A stretch of 64,000 nucleotides of DNA from Eonycteris spelaea (Eukaryota; Chordata; Mammalia; Chiroptera; Pteropodidae). The position numbers and the translations under genes were made by a program. The stretch lies in the NCBI GenBank assembly GCA_003508835.1, contig PUFA01000116.1, forward strand, positions 992,001 to 1,056,000, read 5' to 3'. Below are positions 25,101-35,673 of the stretch, piece after piece; within the stretch, counting starts at the first letter, position 1, and the number at the start of each line of letters is the position of its first letter. The notes beneath the pieces were generated by a model. The model did no database searches and was not told the origin of the DNA. It was given only the letters and a program-made list of their open reading frames with translations.

Positions 25101-27483
25101 CTTTTTGAGAGTAACCGGGAATGCTTTGCCTAAGACATGTTATTCAGCCACGCTTCGGTCTTGGGGCGCAGGCTTTTCTCTGGTTCATGTTGTGCTTTAC
25201 CATAGCAGAAGATTTTTATCATGGTTCTAGATAGGTTTACTCTTTAATCTTTTTGTTTCCTTAAGAAGGGACTATCCTGCTTTTTGAATGACCAGATAAA
25301 AGGTGAATTGTGCTGAAGGCTTAAGCCAGATAAGGGCAGAGATCAGTCCTGCCCACCCTCCCAGGCTGGTTCTGCCTGGCACAATCGGCAGATTAGCACA
25401 CGCCTTATCAGATGGGAAAGGAATCCTTTAAGACGAGAAGGTTCTTGGACCCAAACGCGGTGAATACTGCAGGGGTGCGGAGGTCCTGGCCAGATCCCTT
25501 AAAGGCGAGTCTGGATAGTGCTCGGCCCCTCCCTGTCGAGCCCCTTGTTGCGCTCCTGTTCACATCATCATTGAATATGCCGAGGACCATCAGGGGCCCG
25601 AGCCTGGCGTAAGAGGTCAAAGCAATTCTAACCCACATCCTGGGAGTGCTCCCCGCCATCCATGTGTTCAGTAAGGAGAGAGAATTTGTATAGTAGACAC
25701 CACACACACGTGATCAGACCAATTGTTATGAACTGCTCGAATTTTTTATTAATAAGTTTTCAAGTATAGTCTGTTAGTAACTTGTATTACTTACCAAAAA
25801 TCCAGTATTTTAAAATAGGCCGTCGTAAGCGGAGTTCGTTCGCTGACACAGTGCACGGTGGTGAGAACGCCGCGCTGCGGCTCTGCTGTGCGACGGGGTG
25901 TGGGCGGTGCGGGCGCCTTTCCCGTGGGGCCTTCGGCCTCGCATGCGGGAGACTGGGCCGCTGGATCGCACAGATAGCTAAGGGGAGTTCCGGGGTTTCT
26001 CTAGAAAGCCAGGCTCCAGGCACACAGTTTTCTTGAGAGAGTTTGGCATGTCATTCCAAACATTTTTTTGCGATTTATTTTTACGATGCAATAACTTGTT
26101 TATATAACCACGAGAAAAAGGGATTGGTAATTTGGGAAGCTGAAAGGAGAGTCACCGAAGGAGGGCCTGGGGCTGGCGTTAGCTTGGTTAGGACCCTTCC
26201 TTCATAGCAGCCAGACAGAAAGAACCAGGATGGTGAGGCTGGGTTCAAGGGCCTGGCAGTTTGGAGGACAGAGTGTAGAGTTGTCCTATGAATGTTGCTC
26301 TGTTTCCCCCATGAGATGTAAACCCTCGTTATCAGCCAACTGAGATTGGAAGGGAGGCTTAGAAACTCTAGGCGAAAGGAGAAGGCACGACGTCATCTGG
26401 TTGACTGACCCCATAAGGGGAAGGTAGCTGGGCGGCACCGAGGGTCCCAGAGGTGAGGCGGGACCCCGCAGGCCAGCGGACTGCGACCGGCTGTGTGGCT
26501 GCAGGACGCGGCGGACGGGAGTTAGTACAGCGACCGCAAGGGGGTCGGGGACAGGCGGGTCCCTGTGGGGTTGAGGATTATCGAGTTGGGGGCATCGGAG
26601 CATGAGAAGGAAGGTGAGGTCCTTGACACTGGGGTGCTTGTGGGTGATGGCAAGATCCCGGACTGCCGCACAAGCCTCCTGAGGACGGGGGCGTTCTTTC
26701 TTACTGCAGAGACTGACGGTCCTGACTGCGGTTCGGTCTGAGAGAGGGTTTCCTGGCCGAAAGGTGCAGGGCGAGCAGGGTTGCCCCTGAGGCGGGGGCG
26801 CTGGGAGGGGCGCCGCTCCAGAAGGAAGGGGGGTGACGCAGAGTCTCCGCAGCTCAGAATCAGGACTCGGAGGTGACACCGATCCTCTCCCGTCCTAAGA
26901 GTCAGCACTGAGTGCTGAGATGGGAGGGAGGGGGGTGCGAAGAAGGGGTGTGAGGAGCGAGGGCCCCCCCTGAGGCCCTGTAGCACCAGGTGTGTGACAG
27001 GGCACATGCAGGAAGGGCTCAGGCCAGCAGTGTCCCACGGGAGAGGACAGCTGGCAGGTGAAGGGGCTTTGGCCGGTACTGGACCGAGAGAGTCCAGAGG
27101 CTCCGTGAGGGTGCCGGGAGGGCTGGACTGAGACAGTAGCGGGTGGCGGATGGCTTCCTGTGGGGACCGATGAGGACGGGTCAGAAGCACGCATGACAGG
27201 GGTCGGTCCGGCGGTCCCGGGCCTGGTGGGAGAGGGAGGGCCGAGGCGCTTGCACTTCCGCAGCCACCTCTTGGCCTCCAGCGGCCGGCGGGCGCGGGCC
27301 GTAGGCCGCGGGCCTTCTCTGTCCAGCCAGCGGCACACGCATCTCTCAGGCTCCACTTTGCAACTGACAGCTTTTGGTTTTCTCTTTCAGACTGCTGTTG
27401 ATGTTTTTAGGAGGATAATTTTGGAGGCAGAAAAAATCGATGGGGCCGCTTCACAAGGAAAGTCTTCCTGCTCAGTGATGTAA
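10080..27483 (+). CDS. RHEB: RHEB, Ras homolog enriched in brain (exons 2-8; 5' partial)
   Basis: Joined exons are 10080-10151, 15628-15695, 21046-21128, 21793-21849, 21959-22006, 22674-22755 and 27391-27483. They read in frame as residues 18 (its last two bases) to 184, with stop TAA at 27481. Exon 1 is outside the window. RHEB is a Ras-superfamily GTPase; its GTP form, anchored to lysosomal and other endomembranes by farnesylation, activates mTORC1, and TSC2 is its GAP. Visible landmarks are the end of the P-loop (GKSS, 18-21), switch I (DPTIEN, 36-41), switch II DTAGQ (60-64), NKKD (119-122), SSAKEN (148-153) and the C-terminal CSVM box (181-184). All introns are GT-AG and the joins preserve phase. 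The translated part equals human RHEB as I recall it, so the gene is under strong constraint and intact here. It is the first of three co-oriented genes. Confidence 0.97.
11110..11395 (-). repeat. hAT-type non-autonomous DNA transposon fossil, inverted copy
   Basis: The + strand shows tgccagactacagcccacaa at the left, a gttttgtgaaattcaaattt middle, then catagcccacaaagctcaac, atttgctgtctggcccttta and caggaaaagttggctgacct at the right. This is the reverse complement of the family seen at 545-860 and looks nearly full length. Confidence 0.6.
13270..14150 (+). repeat. L2 LINE 3' region
   Basis: The LINE-2 phrase agatcgggttgctcccctgc followed by tcagaacccgtggtttccc is at about 13800, then gcccacgtgctcctcctgg, then a cctagaacagtgct segment, ending in a GAATGAATGAATGAATGAACG tail at 14124-14147. 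Such a tail is typical of the L2 3' terminus, giving + orientation. Between them are weakly matching stretches. Confidence 0.7.
15628..15695 (+). CDS. RHEB: RHEB exon 3 (residues 42-64)
   Basis: Acceptor cctatag ends at 15627 and donor gtaagt starts at 15696. The 68-nt exon completes Thr42, covers the effector-side beta strands, and ends with the DTAGQ (60-64) catalytic switch II start. Confidence 0.96.
17290..17490 (+). repeat. MIR SINE, near full length
   Basis: Order of matches: cttcctagtggtttgctgcg, gtgcctgggttcgaatcctt, cccagtgaccttgagaaagt, cttctctgtgcctcagattt and ccttcctgggattgttgtgt. This is MIR in sense orientation. The ggttcgaatcc is its tRNA-derived B box and not a tRNA gene. Confidence 0.85.
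18500..20010 (-). repeat. Antisense L1 (old L1ME/L1M5-like)
   Basis: The + strand passes through the reverse complement of an old L1 3' region: a tctcccc..agccacc start, gccgagtgaaaaatagttaa followed by tctcagtgttattttaaat, ctttccttttctgtgaatta, ctattgggtggttggtcttt and onwards to the ttattcctaggaattttgtc area. No intact frame remains. It is antisense to RHEB, as are the other L1s here. Confidence 0.8.
21046..21128 (+). CDS. RHEB: RHEB exon 4 (residues 65-92)
   Basis: Acceptor ctcacag ends at 21045 and donor gtaagg starts at 21129. The 83-nt exon codes [20 protein letters not shown] and the following YSVTSIK, including switch II residues and the hydrophobic strand after it. Codon 92 is split. 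Confidence 0.96.
21129..21792 (+). other. RHEB: RHEB intron 4
   Basis: A 664-bp AT-rich intron with GT-AG ends. I see no repeat or gene inside it. Confidence 0.85.
21793..21849 (+). CDS. RHEB: RHEB exon 5 (residues 92-111)
   Basis: Acceptor ttttacag ends at 21792 and donor gtaagt starts at 21850. The 57-nt exon encodes [18 protein letters not shown], the alpha helix before the NKKD strand. Codon 111 (Gln) is split over the short 109-bp intron 5. Confidence 0.96.
21959..22006 (+). CDS. RHEB: RHEB exon 6 (residues 111-127)
   Basis: Acceptor ttaatag ends at 21958 and donor gtacgt starts at 22007. The 48-nt exon contains [15 protein letters not shown] with the guanine-specificity motif NKKD at 119-122. 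Confidence 0.96.
22007..22673 (+). other. RHEB: RHEB intron 6
   Basis: A 667-bp intron. Its middle (22240-22560) is GC-rich with several CpGs, unlike the flanking AT-rich intron. I see no recognisable element in it. Confidence 0.8.
22674..22755 (+). CDS. RHEB: RHEB exon 7 (residues 127-154)
   Basis: Acceptor tctttag ends at 22673 and donor gttcgt starts at 22756. The 82-nt exon carries [18 protein letters not shown] and the SSAKEN (148-153) base-binding motif. Ser130, known as a phosphorylation site in the human protein, is kept. Confidence 0.96.
23160..24000 (+). repeat. L2-like LINE fragment
   Basis: The run ttttcagtcacactaaactg, cttccacttccttaaa, ggttctactgtaatgtcacc, tcattgacccctgcttgatt resembles the sense-strand 3' region of LINE-2 with substantial divergence. 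The ends are approximate. Confidence 0.5.
24180..24335 (-). repeat. MIR SINE fragment
   Basis: The + strand reads aagcatttattgggtgccta, a gaccctctcatcttag segment, gtccagaaaggaaatgcctc and taagatcacgtgtctggc, the reverse complement of an MIR 3' half. Confidence 0.55.
27391..27483 (+). CDS. RHEB: RHEB exon 8, terminal coding part (residues 155-184, stop)
   Basis: Acceptor ctctttcag ends at 27390. It encodes the C-terminal helix ([16 protein letters not shown]) and the hypervariable tail ending SSCSVM then TAA at 27481-27483. CSVM is a CaaX box read by farnesyltransferase. Length and ending match the family exactly. Confidence 0.97.
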   Translation, partial: TAVDVFRRIILEAEKIDGAASQGKSSCSVM

Positions 27484-27903
27484 TTCCGCTGCGGGACCCG
27501 CGGACGCAGGCCTGTCCTGCCTGGGGACAGGCCGCCTGTTATCCTTGAAGACAAACTCTGCTTCGTTTTTCTTCTGTTAACCTGAAAGATTTCATTTGGG
27601 TCAGAGCTGTTTCCTGCGCCCCTTCCTTTCAGATTATGTTAGACTCTGACTCTGTCCACATGAGTTCACTTCCACTTTCAAATTTTAAGCAATCATATTT
27701 TCAATTTATATATTGTATTTCTTAATAATATTATGACCAAGAATTTTATCGGCATTAATTTTTTCAGTGTAGTTTGTTGTTTAAAATAATGTAATCATCC
27801 GAATGACGCATACTGTTACACTACTGCGACTAGCCTTCATACGCCAGTGTTTATTCCGTCGTGTTAAATGTAACTTGTAAATAAAATAGCTGCAGACCGT
27901 AGT
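27484..27903 (+). other. RHEB: RHEB 3'UTR with poly(A) signal
   Basis: An AT-rich 3'UTR of about 420 bp. A canonical AATAAA lies at 27880-27885 just before gctgcagacc, and cleavage is expected about 15-20 bases later. This is the RHEB 3' end I recognise from other mammals. Another AATAAA at 28653-28658 could serve a longer transcript, but nothing in the sequence proves its use. Confidence 0.85.
27880..27885 (+). terminator. RHEB: RHEB poly(A) signal AATAAA
   Basis: Canonical hexamer about 400 bases after the RHEB stop codon, in the expected context. Confidence 0.85.
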
Positions 27904-28375
27904 CCCTACTGCGCAGTGTGGCTTTTCGACCTTGTCCTGCCGAGGCAAGTGGAGGCCTCGGGCCTGCTGGCCACAGGGCCACCAGGCAGCAATGACAGTC
28001 AGGGTAGAGGGTCAGAATTGGGGTGGATCTCTGTCCTCCAAAGCTCAGTGGCTTGGGGCATCTGAGGGAGTTGGTCCCGAGAATGGCCGTTCTCCCCTCT
28101 GTGCTCGAAGGCCCCGTCTTGGCTGGAACGCTTCGTGCAGGTGGGGCCGCGGTGGTCACTCTGCAGAGCCGCCTTGTCACCTTCTTGCTTGCCTCTTTGG
28201 CTGCTGGAAGAGGAAATGTTAGAGACACTTACTGTTCCTCCCTGCACTTAGCTCAGTGTCCATGGCAGACAGGATCTGATTTAGAAAAAAAGACTGGCCT
28301 GTCACCGTCCCCCGAGCTCCAGTTTAAAGGATGTGTTCTGTGCACGTTCGGAATCCCACTTCAGACCCCGACCGC

Positions 28376-28513
28376 ACACCCGGCACCCTGCACGGCACCC
28401 TGCACAGCACCCTGCACGAGCTCCCCTGCACGGCACCCTGCACGAGCTCCGAAGGAGGAGGGAGGGTTTACCCTGCCACCTCCGAAGGAGGAGGGAGGGT
28501 TTACCCTGCCACC
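28376..28513 (+). repeat. Two adjoining tandem repeats (12-bp-like and 33-bp units)
   Basis: The left part (28376-28447) is an imperfect repeat of ggcaccctgcac-like units, with a cgagctcc variant. The right part is an exact duplication of 33 bp: 28448-28480 and 28481-28513, unit beginning tccgaaggaggagggagggt and ending ccctgccacc. Confidence 0.9.
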
Positions 28514-29589
28514 GGCCACTGGCCATTGCCTGCGCCACACCTGGAAGTCAGAGTTCAAGTTAAGCGGTGTTTGTAAGCGATGCTCCCTCCCCCTCCCCCC
28601 AGTTAAAATCTCACAGGGCCATTTCTGACATTTTAGGAAGTGTTACGCTACGAATAAAATATAATTTTGTAACATATTTAGCGACAAATTACGTTTTTTA
28701 GGATATTCTATTATTTTGGATCTTTTAAGTATTTTTGTCTTGTCATTCCAGGAGAATATTTGAGCCTTAGAAAGACCTCCACCAAATACCCACTTTTTAA
28801 ATAAACAAAAATAAGTTTTGACAGTATAGTGTCATTACTTATTAATAAGGTTTATCCTTAGGCCCAATATTATGTATTAGTACCCAGGTTATGGGTGGGA
28901 CCACATTAAATCTGGGTTCGGCTCATCCTTTTTCGTCCAAAAAGTTATTTCCACTGAAGTGCAAACTTTCTGCAGCATGCCCGTGCTGAGAACAAGCTCG
29001 CTCCCAGCGCGGGCCTCGAGCCGGGCCTCCTGTTCGGAGGCAGCACGTGGTCCTTTACCTGGCACAGTTCACAGCCACGCTTTCTGAGCACCTGTTGTGT
29101 GCTGCACCTGGTAGAGCTGGCGTCTGGCCTTGATCGTTGGCGACACCGCAGGGTGGGTCCAGTCCTGCTGCCCAGCACGGTGATCCCATCGCTCATGCGA
29201 TGGGTGAGGCGCGTTACGGGTTCCGTGTGGTGGTGTGGCTTGGGACACCCTGTGACCAGGAACTCATTACGCACAGGTGGTGATGGGAGGTGGTCGGTAG
29301 GACCTGAAGAAATCCTAGTACCTGCCAAGTTTGACTTAAATGTCTTGTTATTTAGTGGTGTCTAGTTCATCACTGCTAAGACTTACATTTTTAACATTTT
29401 CGAAATCAAGTCAGAATCAGTGATAAAGTGCTATGTCATGAAAGGTAATGTTTCTCTTGGTATGTAAATGCAGTCTTAAGATTCGTTCAAGTACAGTAAG
29501 TGCGAATACAGCACTATACATTACTCTGCAGCTCATGATACATACCAATTGTGCAATCACGTTACAAATTAAGATTAGCGTGATAGGGT

Positions 29590-30650
29590 TTTGCTCAAAC
29601 TAATCTATCTGTCCACAGCCCCCTCTGGTCCATGTCTCCCCACCTTGTCACCTTGCCTGGATTGCTCATTGCCTCCTCGTCACCGCATCCAGTAGGCGCT
29701 GTCTTTCGGCCGCACAGCACACAGCTAGCTGCCCGCCCGTCTGGAAATCCGTTGCCATGACACCACGTTCCCCTGGTGTCCTGCCAGCTCGCTCGCTTCC
29801 TTCGTCTCCTTCGCCGCTTCCTTCTCCGTTAACCTCTGAATGGACCCTTTTCCTGTTCACACCTCCATCCGTGGTTTCACCAGTCCTATAGCTTGTTACC
29901 ATGTTAACCTGAAGACCACAATTTATATCCCTCACCCTGACCTCTGTCGGCTCCAAACTTGCCTTAATGTCTCAGGCATCTCAGATTTAGGGTGTTCAAA
30001 ATTGACTACTCGAAAACCAGGGCCTCCCACAGACCTTCTCGGGAGGTGACCCTGACACATTCTCCACTAGATACCGAAGAGCGATTTGGGGCCGTCCTCT
30101 ACCTCCTTCCTCATGCCCCACCTACCCTCTCCATCAACAAATCCCCAGGGCCTGCCTTCCAAAGCCTACCTGGCATCCTGTCCGCTCTTCTCCATCTCTG
30201 TACACTGGTCTGCTCTGGTGGCACCCCCTCCAAGCCACTCGACGTTGAAAACATACGATTGTTTTATGCTACTCCCCTGCTTAAAATCCTTTGATAATTG
30301 TGCCGGAATCCAAACTTCTACCCTCGAGGCATAGCCTGATCGAGCTGCTGCTTAACTGTCAACCCCATCTGTCACCGAGGCTGTGCTCCAGTCACCCTGG
30401 CCTTAGTTCCCAGAACCGAAAAGCTCCCCTCGCTGGAGATGTCTGCTGCCTTCCCCAGGCTTCTCGCCCCCCGGTCTGCACCGGGGCACCCCTCCGTGCA
30501 TCTGGCAGAGCCCCGTGTTCTGTCACGCACTGCAGCACGTGGCCTTATCAGTCTGAGTCCTTGCATTGTGTGTTGCGTGTTACCGGACAAGACAGCGACC
30601 TGCCAAACTGTCTCCGACGCTCGGTTCCCCAGCTCCTAGCACGGGGCCTG
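29590..30650 (+). repeat. L2 LINE fragments
   Basis: Sense L2 phrases appear in order: ttgcctggattgctcattgc near 29655, cctccatccgtggtttcacc, tgtctcaggcatctcagatt, ctctccatcaacaaatcccc near 30130, ttatgctactcccctgctta near 30265, and ccagtcaccctggccttagt near 30395. Repetition of the ctggattg segment order suggests two pieces. Confidence 0.7.
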
Positions 30651-30674
30651 TAAGTAGAGATCTCCAGTGTACCG

Positions 30675-31135
30675 TTTCCATTTCCTTGCTGGTTCTTCTA
30701 TCATGTACATTTTAGTTCTTTCTTTAGTGGCTGCCCTGGGAATTAGAAGAACCAGACTCATCTGGACTAACACCAACTGTGATGGGATACAAAAATCGGG
30801 CTCCTTACAGCTCCCTCCCCCTCATGTATGTTTTTATGTACCGCGTACCCATCAACAGATCCATTACTGCTTTATGCCTCTCCTTTTAAATAGGAGAAAG
30901 AAGTTACAATCAAAACACATTTATCCTCTTCTAGAATTACCTGTGTAATGACCTCCATGTAGAGGCGAGTTACTGTCCAGTGTCCCTTGATTCGTCCTGA
31001 AGGACCCCTTCCAGTATTTTCTGTGGGACAGGTTGTCCAGTGACGGTTTTGTTTAGGTGGGAACGACTTCATTTCACCTTCGTTTTTCAGGTTTTTCAAG
31101 GACAGTCTCGTTGGATGTAGAGCGCTTGGTAGAGG
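30675..31135 (-). repeat. Antisense L1 fragment
   Basis: The + strand has ttctttagtggctgccctgg then gaattagaa, and later accccttccagtattttctg then tgggacaggttgtccagtga and cgtttttcaggtttttcaag. These are the reverse complement of an old L1 segment (a familiar block in antisense L1M/HAL1-type copies). Confidence 0.65.
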
Positions 31136-33544
31136 GTCTGACAGCACTTTCCACCCTACCTGCCCGGCCCTGACTCACACCCCTCCGGGTTCCCAGGAGC
31201 TCGCTGCCTTTCAGGGCCTGCCTTGGGCCCTCATTGTCCAGTTTCTTTCTTGCTTGAAAAAATAATAATAAAAGCTTTTTTGTTATGCTGGCTCCTTGCC
31301 CCAATGTCAAGTAAATGACCGGTTGTTTTTGAGACAGGCCTCCAAAGAAAAGGCAGGTCAGACAGGCCCTGCAGGTGGAGTTTTCCAGAGAACTAGACAG
31401 ACAGCAAATCATGCCGGTCTCTGAGTGTGGGGCTCTGAAAGCGCTCCAACCCCATCCTGACCCTTCCAGGGGCTGCCAGCAGGGGTCTGGCTGCAGGTCA
31501 AGTGTAAATGCCACCAAGCTCAGTGCTGAGAAGCAGCCAGTTTTCTTACACATCCCGACGGCGGCAAGCCTGCCTTTCCAGAGTTTTGAAAAGGTTGACT
31601 GGTTTGGACGGTTTTTGCCAGTGTTCTCACTGGGCTCTCGGAGGTCCTTACCGCGCCGTTCTCGACAGTGTCACTCCAGGGCCTCCGTCTGTCGAATGGA
31701 CGAGCCGTCGAGCCTCTTTCTAGGGGGCCACGTGCTGGACAGGTTCCCTTGAACTTGGCCCACGTCTGTTGCGGTGCGGTCAGAATTCCCGCCGTTCACG
31801 CAATGCAGGGGCTTTTCCTTCGTGGGCTCAGAACAGGAAGCGCGCTGGGCGCCTGCTGCCCTGGGCGGTGCAGGCTGCGTCGGGCTCGTTACCAGGACCC
31901 ATCACGTGCCACTGCCGCCTGGGTCACTGTCTAAACAGGGGCGGGTTTAACAATTCTTGGAGAGGGCTGGATCCCATGGAAACACCCAGCTCCCGTGGGC
32001 TGTGACCCGCCTGCCCGCTGCCACCTTGCTCCCCGCTCCCCCGCCCCGTCAGGAGGCCCGCGGTGACTCAGGAGGAGCACACGCCTGCAGAAGGCCTTCG
32101 GCTGCCGTGGCCACTCCAGCTGACCAAGACTCTTGTGCACATGAACAGAGGCTGCCATCAAGGCTGCACCAGCAGAAACCAGCACACCTTCCGAAGCATC
32201 CCTCAGAAAATTCCAGAACCGCTCTATCTCCTTCGCCTCCCCCAAGAGAGGAAAAGTTTCACGTTAAGCTAAACACGTGTACATTGAGCAAAACCTTGGT
32301 GTTAGCCATCCTTCCTACCTTTCCTCACATGACCAGGGGAAGTCTGTTTTGCAGGTCGAACCAGAAAGAAGCTGTGAGCGAGCTCAGCGCCCCTGTTTTC
32401 GGAGGAGGGACGCGGGGCGCAGAGGGCCCTTCCAGCTCTGTCCACTGTTTGCACCGCACCACGTGTGAACAGGACCCACGAGCCTGACACCCGCAGGGGA
32501 CCCGGATGAAGGGAGCATCGCACTGAAACTCGGGACATGGCAGCCCTGGTCCCAGCTCTGCAGCTGACATGCGTCTCGGGTCTGGGGCTCCCAAGCCCTC
32601 ACAGCTGGGTCCCCAGCAGCAGCTGGCATTCCTGGGCTACGTGTCCCAAGAGGCAAGGTGGAGCATCACGGATTACCCCTCTAAGCAAGTTTACCAAATC
32701 CGAAAACAATGTTTCATTTCAGTCTGGCCCAACGTATCACAAACACAGTGGTCTACCTGCCCTGAGAACGGAAGAACGCAAGGCTGCTACAGCCCCCGCA
32801 CCAGACGCACTGAAGGTCGCAGTCGGGCCGTGCCCTCCAGTCCCCCACCTGCTAGGTCAAGCCAGTTGCAGAGCAGAGGCGTATGCCCTGGGCCAGGGCC
32901 GGACCTCCAAGCAGGGACGTCAGTCCTTCCTCTGAGGGCTTCATCGGCCTCCGACGGTCGCTCTAGCTCCCAGGAAGTGGCCTTGGCTTCTATTTTTAAG
33001 GCATGAAGTTTCTCAAGAAATAGCAGAGGATTCTGGAAACATTATGGCCTCAGCAATCAAGACATTTCACCCAGTTTTCCCTGCTGCCCAAGAAAGGCCG
33101 GGCGGAGCTACACCCCGAGGTTTATTACTGGCCAAAATAAAACAACCCGCCAGCCTGCCTGGTCCCAGAGGGAGCCTCCTGCACCAGCCGCCCACATTGT
33201 AGAATTTTGCTTTATCATTTTATTCCTTCCTCCTGCCCCGCCCCCCATTATCACATTAGGCAGGAATCCACGTACATAAACACAGTGACCTCTGGCTTTT
33301 ATATGCGGCATGGCTGTGGGATGGACGAGTCCTGAACTTTACCCTAAAAGGCTTAGGCAGAGGGCCAGCCTGGTGCTGACATCTGGAGCAGCTGGAAAGG
33401 TTCCACTTCTCAGGGCCGTCTGTGGGGTTTATTGTCCTACAGCAGGAATCACTCCAAGAGTCGTCGTGCAAGGTTGTGCGAGGTCGTACAATGACGGGGA
33501 CACCCCTACGTCAGCCACAGACTCCCTGGTGGGGCCCGGGGTAG

Positions 33545-33712
33545 TTCTCAAACTTCTCCACACCTCAGAGTCACCGGAGGGCTCGGCGAAAGACACGGGC
33601 CTCACCCCCCCGCCCCATCTCCTGATTCTGGGAAGGCCCTCACTTCTGACAAGGGTGGCGGCTGCTTCTGGTTCCAGGACCACTTTGGAAAACGCGGACT
33701 CAGGCAGTGATG
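33545..33712 (+). repeat. MER5/MER3-like hAT-Charlie element
   Basis: Begins gtagttctcaaacttctcca, passes cagagtcaccggagggctcg and ctcctgattctgggaagg, and ends ccaggaccactttggaaaac then gcgg. This matches both ends of a short Charlie-type MITE. Confidence 0.6.
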
Positions 33713-33814
33713 CCTAAGAATGAGGGACGTTCGGCAGGGGTTCTGTGACTGCAGGACTTCAGCGTGTAGGAGGGTGACCGACCGGCCCGCTGGCCTGGGA
33801 CCGACGGGCTTTAC

Positions 33815-34225
33815 AGTTTGAACCGTCAAAAAGCTCAGTTGAAGCCCTAGCCCCCAGCACACGGGATGCGGCCTTATTTGGAAACAGGGTCTTTGCAGAT
33901 GTCATCGCGTTGAGATGAGGTCATACCAGAGTCAGATGAGCCCTGACCCAGTGACCCGTGTCCTTATAAGAAGAGGAAATTTGGGCCCACAGAGACAGCT
34001 ACACACAGGAGAAGGCCATGTGACGACGGAGGCAGAGATAGGCGTGGAGCCACTGCACGCCAAGGAACGCCAAGGACCGACCCGGCCCAGAGGCCGGGAG
34101 AGGTGCGGAACCAAGCCTTCCAGCAGCCGGCGTCCAGACCCCGACCCCACAGCCGTGAGACGATAAATGCCCGTTGTTTCAGACCCCCACGTTGGGGCGC
34201 TCCGTCCTGGCGGCGACGGGAAACT
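33815..34225 (+). repeat. ERVL-MaLR solitary LTR (MLT1/MST-like)
   Basis: The internal LTR phrases are all in order: ggatgcggccttatttggaa, acagggtctttgcagatgtc, gagatgaggtcataccagag, gtgtccttataagaagagga, gaaggccatgtgacgacgga, cgccaaggaacgccaaggac and ataaatgcccgttgtttcag. It is a solitary sense-orientation LTR with no internal retroviral genes visible. Confidence 0.85.
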
Positions 34226-35673
34226 CACACGGAGGGGTCGTGCAGTGTGGGGGTTTCCCTCTCGGAGCCGTTTGTGAGGACGAGAGAGAGGGCGGGTCTT
34301 CAGCGCCCGGAGCCCCGGGAGACTTGTCCTGCCAGGCACACGAGGGGCCAGCCCACAGCTCCCCCAGAAACACGTGGTCGTCTGTGCTCGGTTTTAATGC
34401 ACGGTGACGTTTTCCAGTTACGGGAACTTCCTGGATTTGTAGTTCCGTTTCGCTTTGACCCTAAAACTGCTCTAGAAAATTAAGGCCACGTTTCAAAATG
34501 ACATGTAAGACGCTTAATTGTCCAGTTGCAAATAAGGGAAGTGGCACCCTTCTTCTTCCAGAATTTCTCTCTCTGTCCTTTTCACATTACTGTATATAAA
34601 TCTTCTTAACGGCTCAGTAAGCCGGTTGCCGGTCCAGCAACTGGGGACTGTTTCCTCTGGGGGCCGGGAGCCGTCACTTCTCACCAGCAAGGACGATTAA
34701 CGCCCCTCTTCCCACGGTGCTGGGAGGAGAGGGGCTTCGCTCTAGCTTTCGCCTTTCTCTGAGCCGCACGGCCCATCTCCCGGCACAAAGATCCGAGAAA
34801 GTCAGCTCTTCGGTCTTGAGAACACGGATGTGACACATCACGTCTGCCTCCGTGGGCGGCCGCCATCCCGTCCGATTTAAAGCTTCTTCGAGTGACACAA
34901 CGGTTTGCTTTCTCTTCTACCTTCAAGGACAGGCTTCCTGGGCTGGGGGATTTGGTTCCTAATTGTCTTTCCCTGAAAGCCCTGTGGTCCAAAGGCAAAC
35001 GTGGGGACGTGTGGTTCGGCCGGTGTGGATGCCTGCGGGCCCAAGCCTCCTGGGAGGTCCGTGGGTGCGAGGGTGACGTACAGGTACCAGGATGCCGGGA
35101 CAGCCTCCCAGAACAGGGGCAAGTTCACTTCTGTGCCCGGAGAATTGCACCACCTCCTTCTCCTGGCCCTGAAGTGTTGTGTCTGTGAAATGGTGATAAG
35201 AATATTCTTTGTTGAGAGCAGCTCAGACTGCTCCCCGCCACAGCCCCCCTTCCTCCCCACCCGCCAGGACCCACTGCCCTCCGTGAAGGCTTCGGGGGTT
35301 CCCCCGGTGCAGAGGAGCTCTCCCTCCTCATCTCAGAGCTGGCCTCTGCCCCGGGCAGCCCCCAGGGCCACGGTTATGTGTGCACATCGCATCTCCCCAG
35401 CATCGCATCTCCCCAGCCCCAGACGTTTGCTGCACATCCTGCGGCTTCCATGTTGACCGTTCACTCCACAAACGATCTTTGCGCCTCTGTTATGTGACGA
35501 GAATGTCTGTGCCCGAGGAAGTGTCACACTGCCATGGGGCTGCATGTCCCTGTGAACCCGTCCTTGTCATCTGGGGGGTCTGGGTGCAGAGCGCTGTGGC
35601 CCACCAGAAGGGCAGCTTGGGGCAGAGCAGGTGGCACTTAAACGAATCAAGGGTGAGCCTGGGTTTCCCCCCT

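Larger units (their letters stand above)
22756..27390 (+). other. RHEB: RHEB intron 7
   Basis: A 4.6-kb intron. The left half holds L2-like (23160-24000) and MIR (24180-24335) fossils. 24950-24990 is a short TG/CG-rich stretch. 26280-27356 is GC-rich and open in several minus-strand frames without a recognised product (see findings). 24600-26280 shows nothing else I recognise. Confidence 0.85.

Noticed and set aside
33815..34225. MaLR LTR as evidence of a retained retroviral gene nearby
   Set aside because: Only LTR sequence is visible; no internal retroviral coding region adjoins it.
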